A stretch of DNA of 64,000 bases from Channallabes apus (lineage: Eukaryota; Chordata; Actinopteri; Siluriformes; Clariidae), in contig CM060113.1 of the NCBI GenBank assembly GCA_030522415.1, positions 18,396,651-18,460,650 on the forward strand, in the 5' to 3' direction. Both the position numbers and the translations under genes were made by a program. This document shows positions 44,139 to 55,174 of this stretch, piece by piece. Below the pieces are notes generated by a model. The model made no database searches and was not told the DNA's origin. It was given only the letters and a program-made list of their open reading frames with translations. Within the stretch, counting starts at the first letter, position 1; the number at the start of each line of letters is the position of its first letter.

Positions 44139-44585
44139 TGGATGAAACATGCTCCTATATTGCCTTTTGCAGGGATTATTTCCTGTAAGCGTGTTAGAAT
44201 ATATCTTAACAACAAACCATAGGTTACTTTGTAGGTTCCTGCCTACAAAGACAATACACCTTTAAACATGGAGCAGCCTCTGATTTGCATGTGGCTTAAA
44301 AAAAATTATGATTGAAATTTTAAAAGCTAAATTAAATAAATAAATAAAAAAAAATAGTATTGGAGAACAAGTAGGGTTGGGTATCGTTTGTTTTTTTTTC
44401 GATACCGGTGCCAAATCGATACTTTTAAAACGCCACCGGTGACAAAACGGTGCCTGAACCGATACTTTACAAAAGCCACAAAATAATAGTGGATGACTCA
44501 AGAATAAATTTTTATTGAAAAAAAAAAATGTAATGCTTAAAATTGAACAATATATTAAAAGTTTAAAGTACATATGAATATAGAA

Positions 44586-44587
<2 letters not shown>

Positions 44588-44650
<63 letters not shown>
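44588..44650. repeat. (AT)n(AC)n microsatellite
   Basis: About 44 bases of TA followed by about 18 of CA, inside the hAT element just left of the Tc1 insertion. Confidence 0.95.
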
Positions 44651-44677
44651 ATATAATAATATATATTATACAATAAT

Positions 44678-47338
44678 ATTTGCGTTCCAAATTATTACGC
44701 AAATCATACGCTTTCTCTGATTTTCATAATTAGTAAATGGAAATGACAGTCAGTATAATTTTCTAGTCATCAACTATTAGGGTATAATTTGAATTTTATT
44801 GAACAAACCTCATTATGATAATATTTATAAAAAGAAATAATAAACTGAAAACGCACTGTTCCAAATTATTATGCACAACAGAGAACTGAAAATAGGCTTT
44901 TGTTGAATTTTCAGCATTAGGTCGTCATATTTACTGAAATGAAAAACTATTTCAATCAAAAACATCGTAACAGGGCATGTTTAGGGCTGCAACAACTAAT
45001 CGATAAAATCGATAATTATCGATAATGACAGTCGTGGTCAACGAATGCTGTTATCGATTAGTTGGGCTGCTCACTTTACTGAAATACACACACAGATACA
45101 CAGTCGCTCGCGCAATGGAGGTTACAGAAGCATTTGCAGGAAAATGCGTGCGCCAAGGTATCGGAGCAATTTAATTTAAACGCCTCTTATCGGGCTTTAA
45201 AATCGATCGTTTTTCTGGCGCTCGTAGTGTTCGGTGAGCGCGGATGAAGCGCCGAGGGTTTTCTACATATAGTAGTCAATGAGAGTGTTCACACGGGCTT
45301 TGGTGACATGCGTCAAAAAAAAAAAAACTTTTCATGCAGCTTTTTCTTGCTGTTCAAATCCCAACGACCGCAAGGTACTTCTAGTGCGTTTTCTTCGCGT
45401 TCATTTTGCGCTTCGGAGCGGATATATATCCCATGATCCTACATGCTATACATGGGGAAATGTGGAAAAAAGGCAAAATAAAGAGAGTGAAACCAGTAGC
45501 TGCGATTTTTTTCTCTCCCTACGTCGCTGTATTACGAGAATTTTTAAAACAATAAGCTTAATGTCTAGTATAGCAAAATGGTCTATATGTATATATTAGG
45601 GATGGGCATTTTGGTTCATATTTCATTTCAAGTAATCCACAGGTTTGAGAAACGAGAACTCGATTAATTGGGGGTGGAGTTTAAGCAAGGGGCGGGGCAT
45701 TTGCGTCACAGTATACAGTAAACATTTTAAAGAAATAACAGCATGAGGTGAAGCTAAAGCGCTTTTTCTACATGACGCATTGTATATAAAATTAATCACA
45801 TAGCCTAGATACATAAATATGTAAATGTTAAAATACAAATTGTATTTATCTACAGAAAATGCATGTGAGCTTGAACTACGTGCCAATCATAAAGTAGTGG
45901 ATGCGCTTCTCCCGTTACTTTAAAACAACGGCAACTGAAGGGATCCCCCTTGTTGGCGCTGCGGAGCTTGTGGAACAGGGACGCGGCCCCGATGGACGAC
46001 TCTGTGCCACCTCTTTTTTTTCCACATGTGGCTATCTCCTGCTCGCTCAGTGTGATCTCGCTGCTAAAGCGCTGCCGGAGCAGAGTGAATCCCGGGATAC
46101 GGAAATATCCGATCAATCGGAAAAATAATCGCTCAAACTAATCGACTATCAAAATAATCGTTAGTTGCAGCCCTAGGCATGTTACATCTTAACATAGGAC
46201 CCCTTCTTTGATATCACCTTCACAATTCTTGCATCCATTGAACTTGTGAGTTTTTGGACGGTTTCTGCTTGAATTTTTTTGCAGGATGTCAGAATAGCCT
46301 CCCAGAGCTGCTGTTTTGAATCAAACTGCCTCCCACCCTCATAGACCTTTTGAGGATTCTCCAAAGGTTCTCAATGGGCTTGAGGTCAGGGGAGGATGGT
46401 GGCCACACCATGAGATTCTCATCTTTTATGCCTATAGCAGCCAAATGACACAGAGGTATTCTTTGCAGCATGAGATGGTGCATTGTCGTGCATGAAGATG
46501 ATTTTGCTACGGAAGGCACGGTTCTTCTTTTTGTACCATGGAAGAAAGTGGTCAGTCAATATACTTTGCAGAGGTCATTTTCACACCTTCAGGGACCCTA
46601 CAGGGGCCTACCAGCTCTCTCCCCATGATTCCACCCCAAAACATGACTCCGGCAACCTCTTTGTTGGGACATGGTGGTCATTCACCAACCATCCACTACT
46701 CCATTCATCTGGACCATCCAGGGTTGCACTACACTCATCAGTAAACAAGACTGTTTGAAAATTAGTTTTCATGTATGCCGGGGCCCACTGCAACCGTTTC
46801 TGCTTGTGAGCATTGATTATCAGTGGCCAAATAGTAGGTTTATGCACAACTGCAAGCCTTTAAAGGATCCTACACATTGAGGTTCGCGGCAAAATACCTG
46901 TTTGCTGCTTTTTAATGGCATTTCAGCAGCTGCTCTCTTAATGTGATGAATTTGTCTGGCAGAAACCTTCCTCATTCTGCCTTCATCTGCACGAACCTGT
47001 CTGTGCATGAATGTCTTCACTGTACGATGAGTTTTCGTGAAATATCTAATGTTTTCATACCTTGTCCAATTTGACGCTTTTCGACAGCAGAGAGATCCTT
47101 TTTCTTTCCCATATTGCTTGAAACCTGCTTAATAATGTGGAACAACCTTCTTCAGTACTTTTTCTTTAATTGGGCTCTTATTAATTATCTGGCAAACTAA
47201 TTATCACAGGTGTCTGAGATGCATTTCAGTAATCCAAGGAGCCCTGAGACACAATACCTTCCATGAGTTTAATTTAAAAACTAAACATTAAATGTTTGAC
47301 ACTTACATCCAATTTGCATAATAATTTGGAACACAGTA
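44678..47338 (-). mobile_element. Tc1-like transposon, decayed, with nested hAT
   Basis: Left end GTTCCAAATTATTACGCAAAT and right end, inverse complement, ATTTGCATAATAATTTGGAAC; a second internal copy of the end at about 44853 suggests the IR/DR arrangement. Transposase pieces are on the minus strand: helix-turn-helix remnants near 47100-46900 (TVQ, ARQIHHIKRAA), RLQWAPAYMKTNFQTVLFTDE near 46770 and SSPDLKPIENLW near 46380. Frames are broken, including between 46760 and 46440. A hAT MITE (44982-46175) lies in its 3' flank. Confidence 0.8.
44982..46175. mobile_element. hAT MITE of the TAGGGCTGCAAC family, copy 1
   Basis: 1194 bp with ends TAGGGCTGCAAC and GTTGCAGCCCTA and subterminal ATCGATTA/TAATCGAT-rich sequence. 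The 8-bp duplication GGCATGTT is exact (44974-44981 and 46176-46183). The GC-rich interior (GCGCGATT, CTTCATCCGCGCTCACC-type words) matches, in inverse orientation, the right half of the hAT element at 50552-56414. No transposase frame. Confidence 0.92.
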
Positions 47339-47589
47339 TACAAAAAACAACAACAACAACAACAAAGCATAAGCCACCTACAGTAACCCAGCTACACCCA
47401 ACTAAACATCTTCAAATTTTAGCAATTCTTTTGCAGAAATATCACCATAGTAGCTGGAAATAGTTATAGCCATAATTATAAACAGAATTCATGTTACATT
47501 AGTATTTTACAAATCATTTGACCATTTGTTAGCATGAATGCAAGATTTGCATTTTGCAATTAACATTACATTAGCCTACTACTAACCTG

Positions 47590-47901
47590 CCAAAAGGCTG
47601 CTGTCTTCACCATAATCGGTGGTTTCTTTTTGCAACGGTTGGTATGACTGGGACTGGGGTCATCCACACCGATAGTGCCAGCTGTTGTCCGCAAGCTGTC
47701 AAACACGGTGCATTCCTCTGCTTTTAACTTTATTCCGTGTATTTATTCTGCTTTTAAGTTCATTCCGTGTACCCTCAAATGTTTCATTAGACTTGACGTG
47801 TTTCCCCCTTTACACGCAACTGCTGCAAAACATTTGCTGCACGTCGCGGTGTCGGAGTCCTATCTTGAAATATACACTTTCGACCGTTTAGTTTTAGGCA
47901 T
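47590..47901 (-). pseudogene. hAT transposase BED zinc finger fragment
   Basis: Minus strand from ATG near 47899: MPKTKRSKVY, then after a stop TATCSKCFAAVACKGGNTSS and LMKHLRVHG. This CX2C...HX4H arrangement with KGGNTSxLMKHL is the BED finger of ZBED/hAT transposases. An in-frame stop near position 14 and loss of the rest make it a pseudogene. It belongs to the 44372-48389 hAT element. Confidence 0.78.
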
Positions 47902-48397
47902 TTTAACGAAAGTTGTTTAATTTAGCAAGCTAAGATAGCGGTAGACCACCTGCTGCCGTCAGAGCAAGTATAACGTTAGTTGCTGCATTCACACGCATCT
48001 TGGATGGTCTCTCATTTCCTAATGATTTGTGCTTTTAATTTTTTTATTTAATCTAATAAACTTTTAATCTACAAAAATAAAATGGACAGTAACATTACTG
48101 CAACAATGTTTTGGATTTGTATTAGCAAAGCTTTCCGAAGTTCTCAAGATTTTTCTAATTAAGGAAATAATTTATTTTTCTGATCATTTCTGACACCCCA
48201 TGAATGCAGTATAAACATTTTACTTGCGATCATGTGTGTTGATGAATCTGATGCTTATTACAACTGTGTTATCATAGCACCAGAGAACAAATATTTCAAT
48301 TGATAGTTCAGGCATTTAAGTGGCACCGAAATGAGGCACCGAAATTCTATTTTGGTCCGGTACATACCGGTTTTCGGTACCCAACCCCAAGAACAAG

Positions 48398-49029
48398 ATG
48401 GCTGTAAATAAAACTGGTTTGGCCTGGGCGAGTATGAAAATCATAGCAGGATTTCATACGTTAATCACCACCACTCATCTTAAGTTAGATCACTTTAACT
48501 CTGTGAGTTTTAGTTTTCTATATTGGATTCTTCTCCACTGGTAAGGTAGGTTCTTAAACTTTTGTACTGTTTTTGAAACACAATTGGTTCTTACTGTATA
48601 CTGTACCTAGTTTTTGCTGTTTGGTAGTGTTGATTGCAGTGTGATTGAAGTAGGTCTAAAGCAATTTGTTCTCAGGTAATTAAATCAACAGTAGTTTCAG
48701 GCTTCCTTAAGGTGTGAATTGTGGGCAGGGATATTGAAGGTGTCTCAATATATGTCACTTGTGTCTGTAGCGGTTAATAACCATATACTGCAACAAAGTT
48801 AGTCAAGAATCTATATAGCAAGTGCAGAGAATTGACTCAAACTCTTGTTTACCAAGTTTTCTAGACAATTACTTCAGTCTAGCATGTGTCTTCAACATAT
48901 CTCTGTCAGTTCTCACAGACCAAGATGCTTTTACTCACACAGCAGAGGCAGATCTTCCAGAAACCTCATCTACCCTCCAATACTGTCTCATTGCCCTGCA
49001 CTGGTGGCAGGTGGGCTCTGGAACTGCCA
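48398..49029. other. No gene recognised; possible 5' part of the next LINE
   Basis: AT-rich to 48780. From 48790 to 49029 open frames begin to appear just before recognisable endonuclease sequence, so the right third may be LINE 5' sequence. No ORF1 domain was found. Confidence 0.4.
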
Positions 49030-49044
49030 ATCTGCTGTAAAGAA

Positions 49045-50551
49045 AGCAGATTTTATCTCTGCAATGGCTACCCATTACTCTTTTGACTTTCTGGCAATAA
49101 CTGAGACCTGGATATCTCCTCAGAACTCGGCTACACCGGCTGCCCTATCCTCTGCCTATGTATTCTCTCACACTCCACGAGAAACTGGTAGAGGTGGTGG
49201 TACGGGTCTCCTGCTGTCCAAGAGATGTCCTTCTCTCCAATCCCCCTGTCTCATCTCAGTTTTTCATCATTTGAATTTCATGCAGTTAAGGTAACCTCTC
49301 CAATTAACCTCCACATCGTAGTTATTTACCATCCTCCTGGCTCTCTAGGAAACTTTCTAGATGAAATGGACATTCTTCTTAGTCTTTTTCCTTCTGCTAA
49401 ACATCTGACAAACTCCAATCCTCTCCTCTTTCCTTCTCCCTCTACTTAACTCCTTCTCTTTAACTCTAAACAGCGGCCCTCCCACACACAAGGCAGGGAA
49501 GTCTCTCGATCTCGTTTTCTGCCGCCCTTGCCCAATCACGGATATCACTACTATTCCTCTTCATAAATCTGATTACCTGGTATCCTTCACCATAACCCTT
49601 CCTATTCTATGTAAGCCTAATGACCAACATTTCTCTTTTTCTCGCAGAAACCTTCACTCTGTCTCCCCCTCCTCTGTGTCTTCATGCACCCTATCATCCC
49701 TCCCAGACCCAACCTCCTTCTCCTCTCTACCACTAGAGACTGCAACCGAAACTTTCCTCTCCTCTCTCTCCTCATCCATAGATCTCTTTTGCCCGCTGTC
49801 ATCTAAACCAAGGAAGACGTCTTGCCCTGCTCCTTGGCTATCAGATGTACTACGCAACAATAGGAGAGAATTAAGAACTGCAGACAGAAGATGGAAGAAA
49901 TCGCAACTTGATGCAGATCTCATCTCTTACCAGACTCTTCTCTCCAAATTCTCATGTGCTGTGACTTCTGCCAAAACTACCTTCTTCAGAGAAAAGCTGG
50001 AAGCCTCTGCACATGATCCTGGCAAACTCCACAACATCTTCTCCTCACTACTCAACCCACCAACTCCTCCTGCCCCTTCCTCTCTGACTGCTGACGATTT
50101 TGCCACATTCTACGATGGGAAAATTGCAGCAATCCGCCAGTCCTTCGCTCCCAACCAAACTCCTACAGCAGAACCTCAGGACCTTCCCTTCCCTCCTTTA
50201 GCAGAATTCTCCAACTTGTCATCTGATGAGATTCAGCAGATCATCTCGTCATCTAACCCCACCACCTGTTCATTAGACCCAATCCCATCCACAATGCTCC
50301 AGGCAATCTCACCAGACCTCCTTCCCTTCACCACAACCATCATCAACCATTCCATATCATCTGGTCATGTTCCTGCTGCTTTTAAGAAGGCAAGGGTTAT
50401 TCCCATCCTCAAGAAACCCTGCCTGGACCCATCAGAAGTTAACAACTATCGCCCAGTATCACTTCTCTCTTTTATTTCCAAAATTCTTGAAAGAACTGTT
50501 TATAACCAAATGTCTCTTTATCTCTCACAGAACAACCTTAATGATCCCAAC
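49045..50551 (+). pseudogene. UnaL2-like ORF2: endonuclease and start of RT
   Basis: Endonuclease pieces in shifting frames: FDFLAITETWIS near 49085, GRGGGTGLL near 49190, VIYHPPGSLG near 49320. From about 49640 to 50551 one frame is open and covers the linker (APWLSDVLRNNRRELR, DADLISYQTLL) to the beginning of RT (ILKKPCLDPSEVNNYRPVSL, FISKILERTVYNQ). It is cut off by the hAT insertion at 50552; the coding sequence resumes at 56423. Confidence 0.82.
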
Positions 50552-50714
50552 TAGGGCTGCAACTAACGATTATTTTGATAATCGATTAGCTAGTCGATTA
50601 TTGTTTCGATTAATCGGTTAATTGGATAAAGCTAAGCGCTTCTTTAATTTGATGTTTTGCTTATAATTATATATAAAACCATACCAACATTTGTTTTGTT
50701 TTTAACAATAATTG

Positions 50715-50770
50715 CAGATGGCAAGTTGACTGTTATATTTATAAATAAAACACCGTCAACTTGCCATCTG
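50715..50770. repeat. 56-nt microRNA-like hairpin
   Basis: CAGATGGCAAGTTGAC pairs exactly with GTCAACTTGCCATCTG, and the intervening TGTTATATTTATAAATAAAACA extends the stem with few mismatches. One arm plus its left flank (TTTTTAACAATAATTGCAGATGGCAAGTT-like, 53740-53768) recurs to the right of the L2 insertion without the second arm. Probably a tiny MITE or a hairpin inside the hAT. Confidence 0.75.
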
Positions 50771-50804
50771 TATACATACATTATATATATATCGATTAAA
50801 TCGA

Positions 50805-51543
50805 TTAACTTCCTTCTGCTTAATCCGGATAAGACAGAAGTTCTAATCATAGGACCGCATACAGCTAGAAGTAAAATCTTAGATCACACCATAACTTTAG
50901 ATGGCCTTTCTGTTCCATCAAGTGCAACAGTAAAAGACCTCGGTGTGATTATAGATTCCAGCCTTTCCTTTGAAACTCATGTAGATACAGTAATATCACC
51001 AGGATAGCATTCTTTCACCTCAGAAATATTGCCAAGATAAGAAATATATTGTCGGTAAACGAAAAACTAGTTCATGCTTTTATCACTTCTAGGTTGGACT
51101 ATTGTAATGCTTTACTGTCTGGTTGTTCAGTTAGGTGCATAATCAAGCTTCAGCTAGTCCAGAATGCAGCAGCGAGAGTCCTCACTAGAACCAGAAGATA
51201 TGAGCAGATCACCCCTATCCTATCTTCACTACATTGGCTCCCTGTGAAATTTCGCATTGATTTTAAAATACTACTCTTGACATATAAAGCATTAAATGGT
51301 CTCGCGCCGCAGTATCTGAGCGAACTGCTAGTGTCTTACGATCCGCCACGCCTACTTCGGGCAAAGGATGCAGGCTGCTTGTCAGTACCGCGTATTATGA
51401 AAACTACAGCTGGGGGCAGAGCTTTTTCTTACAAAGTCCCAAAATTATGGAATAGTCTTCCAAATAGTGTTCGGGACTCAGACACAGTCTCAGTGTTTAA
51501 GTCTAGGCTAAAAACCTATTTATTTAGCCAAGCATTTTTATAA
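50805..51543 (+). pseudogene. L2 copy 3: C-terminal part of ORF2
   Basis: Encodes the post-RT region: KTEVLIIGPHT, VKDLGVIIDSSLSFE, then (after a one-base frameshift near 51005) [31 protein letters not shown] and a typical L2 C-terminus ending LKTYLFSQAFL. 50852-51514 is the segment deleted from L2 copy 2. No catalytic RT motifs remain. Confidence 0.87.
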
Positions 51544-52215
51544 ATATATTTGCCATAAGGTAAAGGAGCAGATCTGGGGGACTCATGGACGTAGAGTATT
51601 ATGGTGAACTGGTATGTTTAGATGCTGTCTTCCTCAGTCTCATTTGATCACTCAGGTTTGTTGACGGGGAGGTGATTGTTTGCTTTACATCTCAGGGAGC
51701 CCTCATGTTTGTGTTTCCTTCTGGCTCTCCCTTTTAGTTATGCTGTCATAGTTAGTCCTGCCGGAGTCCCTGCTTGCACTCTACAGTAAATATACATTCA
51801 CATTAGACATTGTGACCATACCTAATTGCAATCTCTCCTCCTCTTCTCTTCCTCCCCCTCTTTCTCTTTCCTCTCTCCCCGTCTCCCCCTTTCACTCTTT
51901 CTCTCTCTGTCGAGCTACACATGTGGTTCCTGAGCTGCCCTCATCCAGACTCCCTCTGCCCTCCGGACCTGTCTGATCCATCCTGGTGCCCCGTTTCTGG
52001 TTGGAGGTCTCGTCGCATGGATGCCCCGTGTTTCTCTTTAGGATGCGTCTGGTGTCTGGGGATGATTCTATCTACTTAGAAGATGGTTCTGGCCTCGACT
52101 GGTGTTGTCAGCTGTTTCTCTGAGGACTTGACAATTCGATAGTTCAGGACTGGAACTTTCTACAAGTCTATCTGAGTCTCCAATAACTACTGGACTCCAT
52201 TTTACATCAACTATT

Positions 52216-53282
52216 TTGGCCGACCAAAATTACCCCAAGAGCGCAGAGACAACTCATCCGAGAGGCCACAAAAGACCCCAGGACAACATCTAAAGAACTG
52301 CAGGCCTCACTTGCCTCAATTAAGGTCAGTGTTCACGACTCCACCATAAGAAAGAGACTGGGCAAAAACGGCCTGCATGGCAGATTTCCAAGGCGCAAAC
52401 CACTTTTAAGCAAAAACAACATTAAGGCTCGTCTTTTTTTTTTCTAAAAAAACATCTCAATGATTGCCAAGACTTTTGGGAAAATACCTTGTGGACCGAC
52501 GAGACAAAAGTTGAACTTTTTGGAAGGTACGTGTCCCGTTACATCTGGCGTAAAAGTAACACAGCATTTCAGAAAAAGAACATCATACCAACAGTAAAAT
52601 ATGGTGGTGGTAGTGTGATGGTCTGGGGTTGTTTTGCTGCTTCAATACCTGGAAGGCTTGCTGTGATAGATGGAACCATGAATTCTACTGTCTACCAAAA
52701 AATCCTGAAGGAGAATGTCCGGCCATCTGTTCGTCAACTCAAGCTGAAGCGATCTTGGGTGCTGCAGCAGGACAATGACCCAAAACACACCAGCAAATCC
52801 ACCTCTGAATGGCTGAAGAAAAACAAAATGAAGACTTTGGAGTGGCCTAGTCAAAGTCCTGACCTGAATCCTATTGAGATGTTGTGGCATGACCTTAAAA
52901 AGGCGGTTCATGCTAGAAAACCCTCAAATAAAGCTGAATTACAACAATTCTGCAAAGATGAGTGGGACAAAATTCCTTCAGAGCGCTGTAAAAGACTCGA
53001 TGCAAGTTATCGCAAACGCTTGATTGCAGTTATTGCTGCGAAGGGTGGCCCAACCAGTTATTAGGTTCAGGGGGCAATTACTTTTTCACACAAGGCCATG
53101 TAGGTTTGGATTTTTTTTCTCCCTAAATAATAAAACCCCTCATTTAAAAACTGCATTTTGTGTTTACTTGTGTTATCTTTGACTAATAGTTAAATGTGTT
53201 TGATGATCAGAAACATTTTGTGTGACAAACATGCAAAAGAATAAGAAATCAGGAGGGGGGCAAAGAGTTTTTCACACCACTG
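52216..53282 (+). mobile_element. Tc1-like transposon, copy A (5'-truncated)
   Basis: The right end CAAAGAGTTTTTCACACCACTG is followed by TA and the resumed L2 sequence. The left end is missing: the element begins at GGCCGACCAAAATTACCCC, corresponding to about 54905 in copy B, directly after L2 sequence. About 600 bp including the left terminal repeat and first helix-turn-helix are deleted. It lies on the opposite strand to copy B, 560 bp away. Confidence 0.9.
52489..53064 (+). pseudogene. Tc1 copy A transposase, catalytic domain
   Basis: 191 codons open from LWTDETKVELFG (first Asp) through KYGGGSVMVWGCFAA and QQDNDPKHTSK (second Asp) to QSPDLNPIEMLWHDLKKAV (Glu), with 34 residues between second Asp and Glu (DD34E), ending TSY-stop. 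Upstream, remnants of the second helix-turn-helix are present, but a frameshift in a T-run near 52440 cuts them off. Dead because the DNA-binding part is missing. Confidence 0.9.
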
Positions 53283-53770
53283 TATAACATCAATTAACAT
53301 CAACTATTATAGCTGAACCTAACACTTAGCAGGAAATGATTTGCATTTATACAGTGTTATCTGTTTCACCCAGATGAGGATGGGTTCCCTGTTGAGTCTG
53401 GTTCCTCTCAAGGTTTCTTCCTATTACCATCTCAGGGAGTTTTTCCTTGCCACTGTCGCCCTCGGGCTTGCTCACCAGGGACTATCTGAACATTTTGATT
53501 CATACACATTCACATTCCACACGAACTTAAATAGTTCTTTTGATTGTGTAAAGCTGTTTTGAGACAATGTCAATTGTTAAAAGCGCTATACAAATAAACT
53601 GAATTGAAAATTTAATATATAAAACCATAAATCAGGGTATTATTTATGTATAAAAGTAAACTTTAAAAAAATGCAATAGCCACATAGTTTAATTATCTTT
53701 AATTTTGACATTTAAAATTTATTTTATGTAAATCAACATTTTTGTTTTTAACAATAATTGCAGATGGCAA

Positions 53771-53777
53771 GTTTACA

Positions 53778-53842
<65 letters not shown>
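53771..53842. repeat. (TA)n microsatellite, Tc1 B insertion site
   Basis: About 66 bases of alternating TA directly left of Tc1 copy B; AT repeats continue on the right at 55503-55551. It is a natural TA target. Confidence 0.95.
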
Positions 53843-53845
<3 letters not shown>

Positions 53846-54060
53846 TGGTGTGAAAAACTATTTGCCCCCCTCCTGATTTCTTATTCTTTTGCATGTTTGT
53901 CACACAAAATGTTTCTGATCTTCAAACACATTTAACTATTAGTCAAAGATAACACAAGTAAACACAAAATGCAGTTTTTAAATGAGGGGTTTTATTATTT
54001 AGGGAGAAAAAAAATCCAAACCTACATGGCCCTGTGTGAAAAAGTAATTGCCCCCTGAAC

Positions 54061-54684
54061 CTAATAACTGGTTGGGCCACCCTTAGCAGCAATAACTGCA
54101 ATCAAACGTTTGCGATAACTTGCAACGAGTCTTTTACAGCGCTCTGGAGGAATTTTGGCCCACTCATCTTTGCAGAATTGTTGTAATTCAGCTTTATTTG
54201 AGGGTTTTCTAGCATGAACCGCCTTTTTAAGGTCATGCCACAACATCTCAATAGGATTCAGGTCAGGACTTTGACTAGGCCACTCCAAAGTCTTCATTTT
54301 GTTTTTCTTCAGCCATTCAGAGGTGGATTTGCTGGTGTGTTTTGGGTCATTGTCCTGCTGCAGCACCCAAGATCGCTTCAGCTTGAGTTGACGAACAGAT
54401 GGCCGGACATTCTCCTTCAGGATTTTTTGGTAGACAGTAGAATTCATGGTTCCATCTATCACAGCAAGCCTTCCAGGTCCTGAAGCAGCAAAACAACCCC
54501 AGACCATCACACTACCACCACCATATTTTACTGTTGGTATGATGTTCTTTTTCTGAAATGCTGTGTTACTTTTACGCCAGATGTAACGGGACACGCACCT
54601 TCCAAAAAGTTCAACTTTTGTCTCGTCGGTCCACAAGGTATTTTCCCAAAAGTCTTGGCAATCATTGAGATGTTTTTTTAGCAA
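54061..54684 (-). pseudogene. Tc1 copy B transposase, catalytic domain
   Basis: 207 codons carrying LWTDETKVELFG, GGGSVMVWGCFAA, QQDNDPKHTSK and SPDLNPIEMLW, again DD34E, ending TSY-stop. It overlaps the DNA-binding frame by 23 nt in another frame. The break is in a T-run at about 54673-54679, so one homopolymer indel separates this copy from a continuous transposase frame. Confidence 0.92.
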
Positions 54685-55174
54685 AATTGAGACGAGCCTT
54701 AATGTTGTTTTTGCTTAAAAGTGGTTTGCGCCTTGGAAATCTGCCATGCAGGCTGTTTTTGCCCAGTCTCTTTCTTATGGTGGAGTCGTGAACACTGAAC
54801 TTAATTGAGGCAAGTGAGGCCTGCAGTTCTTTAGATGTTGTCCTGGGGTCTTTTGTGGCCTCTCGGATGAGTTGTCTCTGCGCTCTTGGGGTAATTTTGG
54901 TCGGCCGGCCACTCCTGGGAAGGTTCACCACTGTTCCATGTTTTTGCCATTTGTGGATAATGGCTCTCACTGTGGTTCGCTGGAGTCCCAAAGCTTTAGA
55001 AATGGCTTTATAACCTTTACCAGACTGATAGATCTCAATTACTTTTGTTCTCATTTGTTCCTGAATTTCTTTGGATCTTGGCATGATGTCTAGCCTTTGA
55101 GGTGCTTTTGGTCTACTTCTCTGTGTCAGGTAGCTACCTGACACAGAGAAGTAGACCAAAAGCACCTCAACCAC
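54662..55174 (-). pseudogene. Tc1 copy B transposase, DNA-binding domains
   Basis: The natural start is the ATG at about 55085 (MPRSKEIQEQMRTKVIEIY). The paired-like region follows: first helix-turn-helix (KGYKAISKALGLQRTTVRAI), the GRPTK hook (RSGRPTKITPRAQ), second helix-turn-helix (TSKELQASL ... STIRKRL). The ORF extends upstream of this ATG only because the palindrome happens to be open. It ends just after the frameshift. Confidence 0.9.
55097..55170. repeat. 74-bp perfect palindrome
   Basis: Two 37-bp arms with no spacer, centred on TAG|CTA at 55133/55134; each arm carries TCTGTGTCAGGTAG or its complement. It lies between the transposase ATG and the right terminal repeat of Tc1 copy B. 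It would form a long hairpin in RNA and could extrude as a cruciform. Confidence 0.95.

Larger units (their letters stand above)
44372..48389 (-). mobile_element. hAT transposon with BED zinc-finger remnant
   Basis: Inverted ends TAGGGTTGGGTATCG and CGGTACCCAACCCCA, flanked by an exact 8-bp duplication AGAACAAG (44364-44371 and 48390-48397). A BED-type zinc finger lies on the minus strand near the right end. Most of the interior (44678-47338) is a later Tc1 insertion. Net of that, about 1.36 kb of hAT remain, so the catalytic domain is lost. Confidence 0.85.
50805..53608 (+). mobile_element. L2-clade LINE copy 3, 5'-truncated, split by Tc1
   Basis: Starts abruptly in the RT C-terminal region (NFLLLNPDKTE) and runs to the GAATT tail at about 53608, closely matching the L2 at 27080-31532. 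The Tc1 element at 52216-53282 sits in its 3' UTR. A 31-bp segment at 53328-53358 is inverted relative to 31239-31269. Confidence 0.9.

Noticed and set aside
45850..46141. Overlapping ORFs in the inner hAT MITE as a transposase
   Set aside because: No BED, RNase-H-like or hATC motifs; the frames lie in GC-rich non-coding MITE interior.
55085..55174. Upstream extension of the Tc1 copy B transposase before the second ATG
   Set aside because: The extra residues are translation of the palindrome; the natural start by comparison with Tc1 proteins is MPRSKEI.
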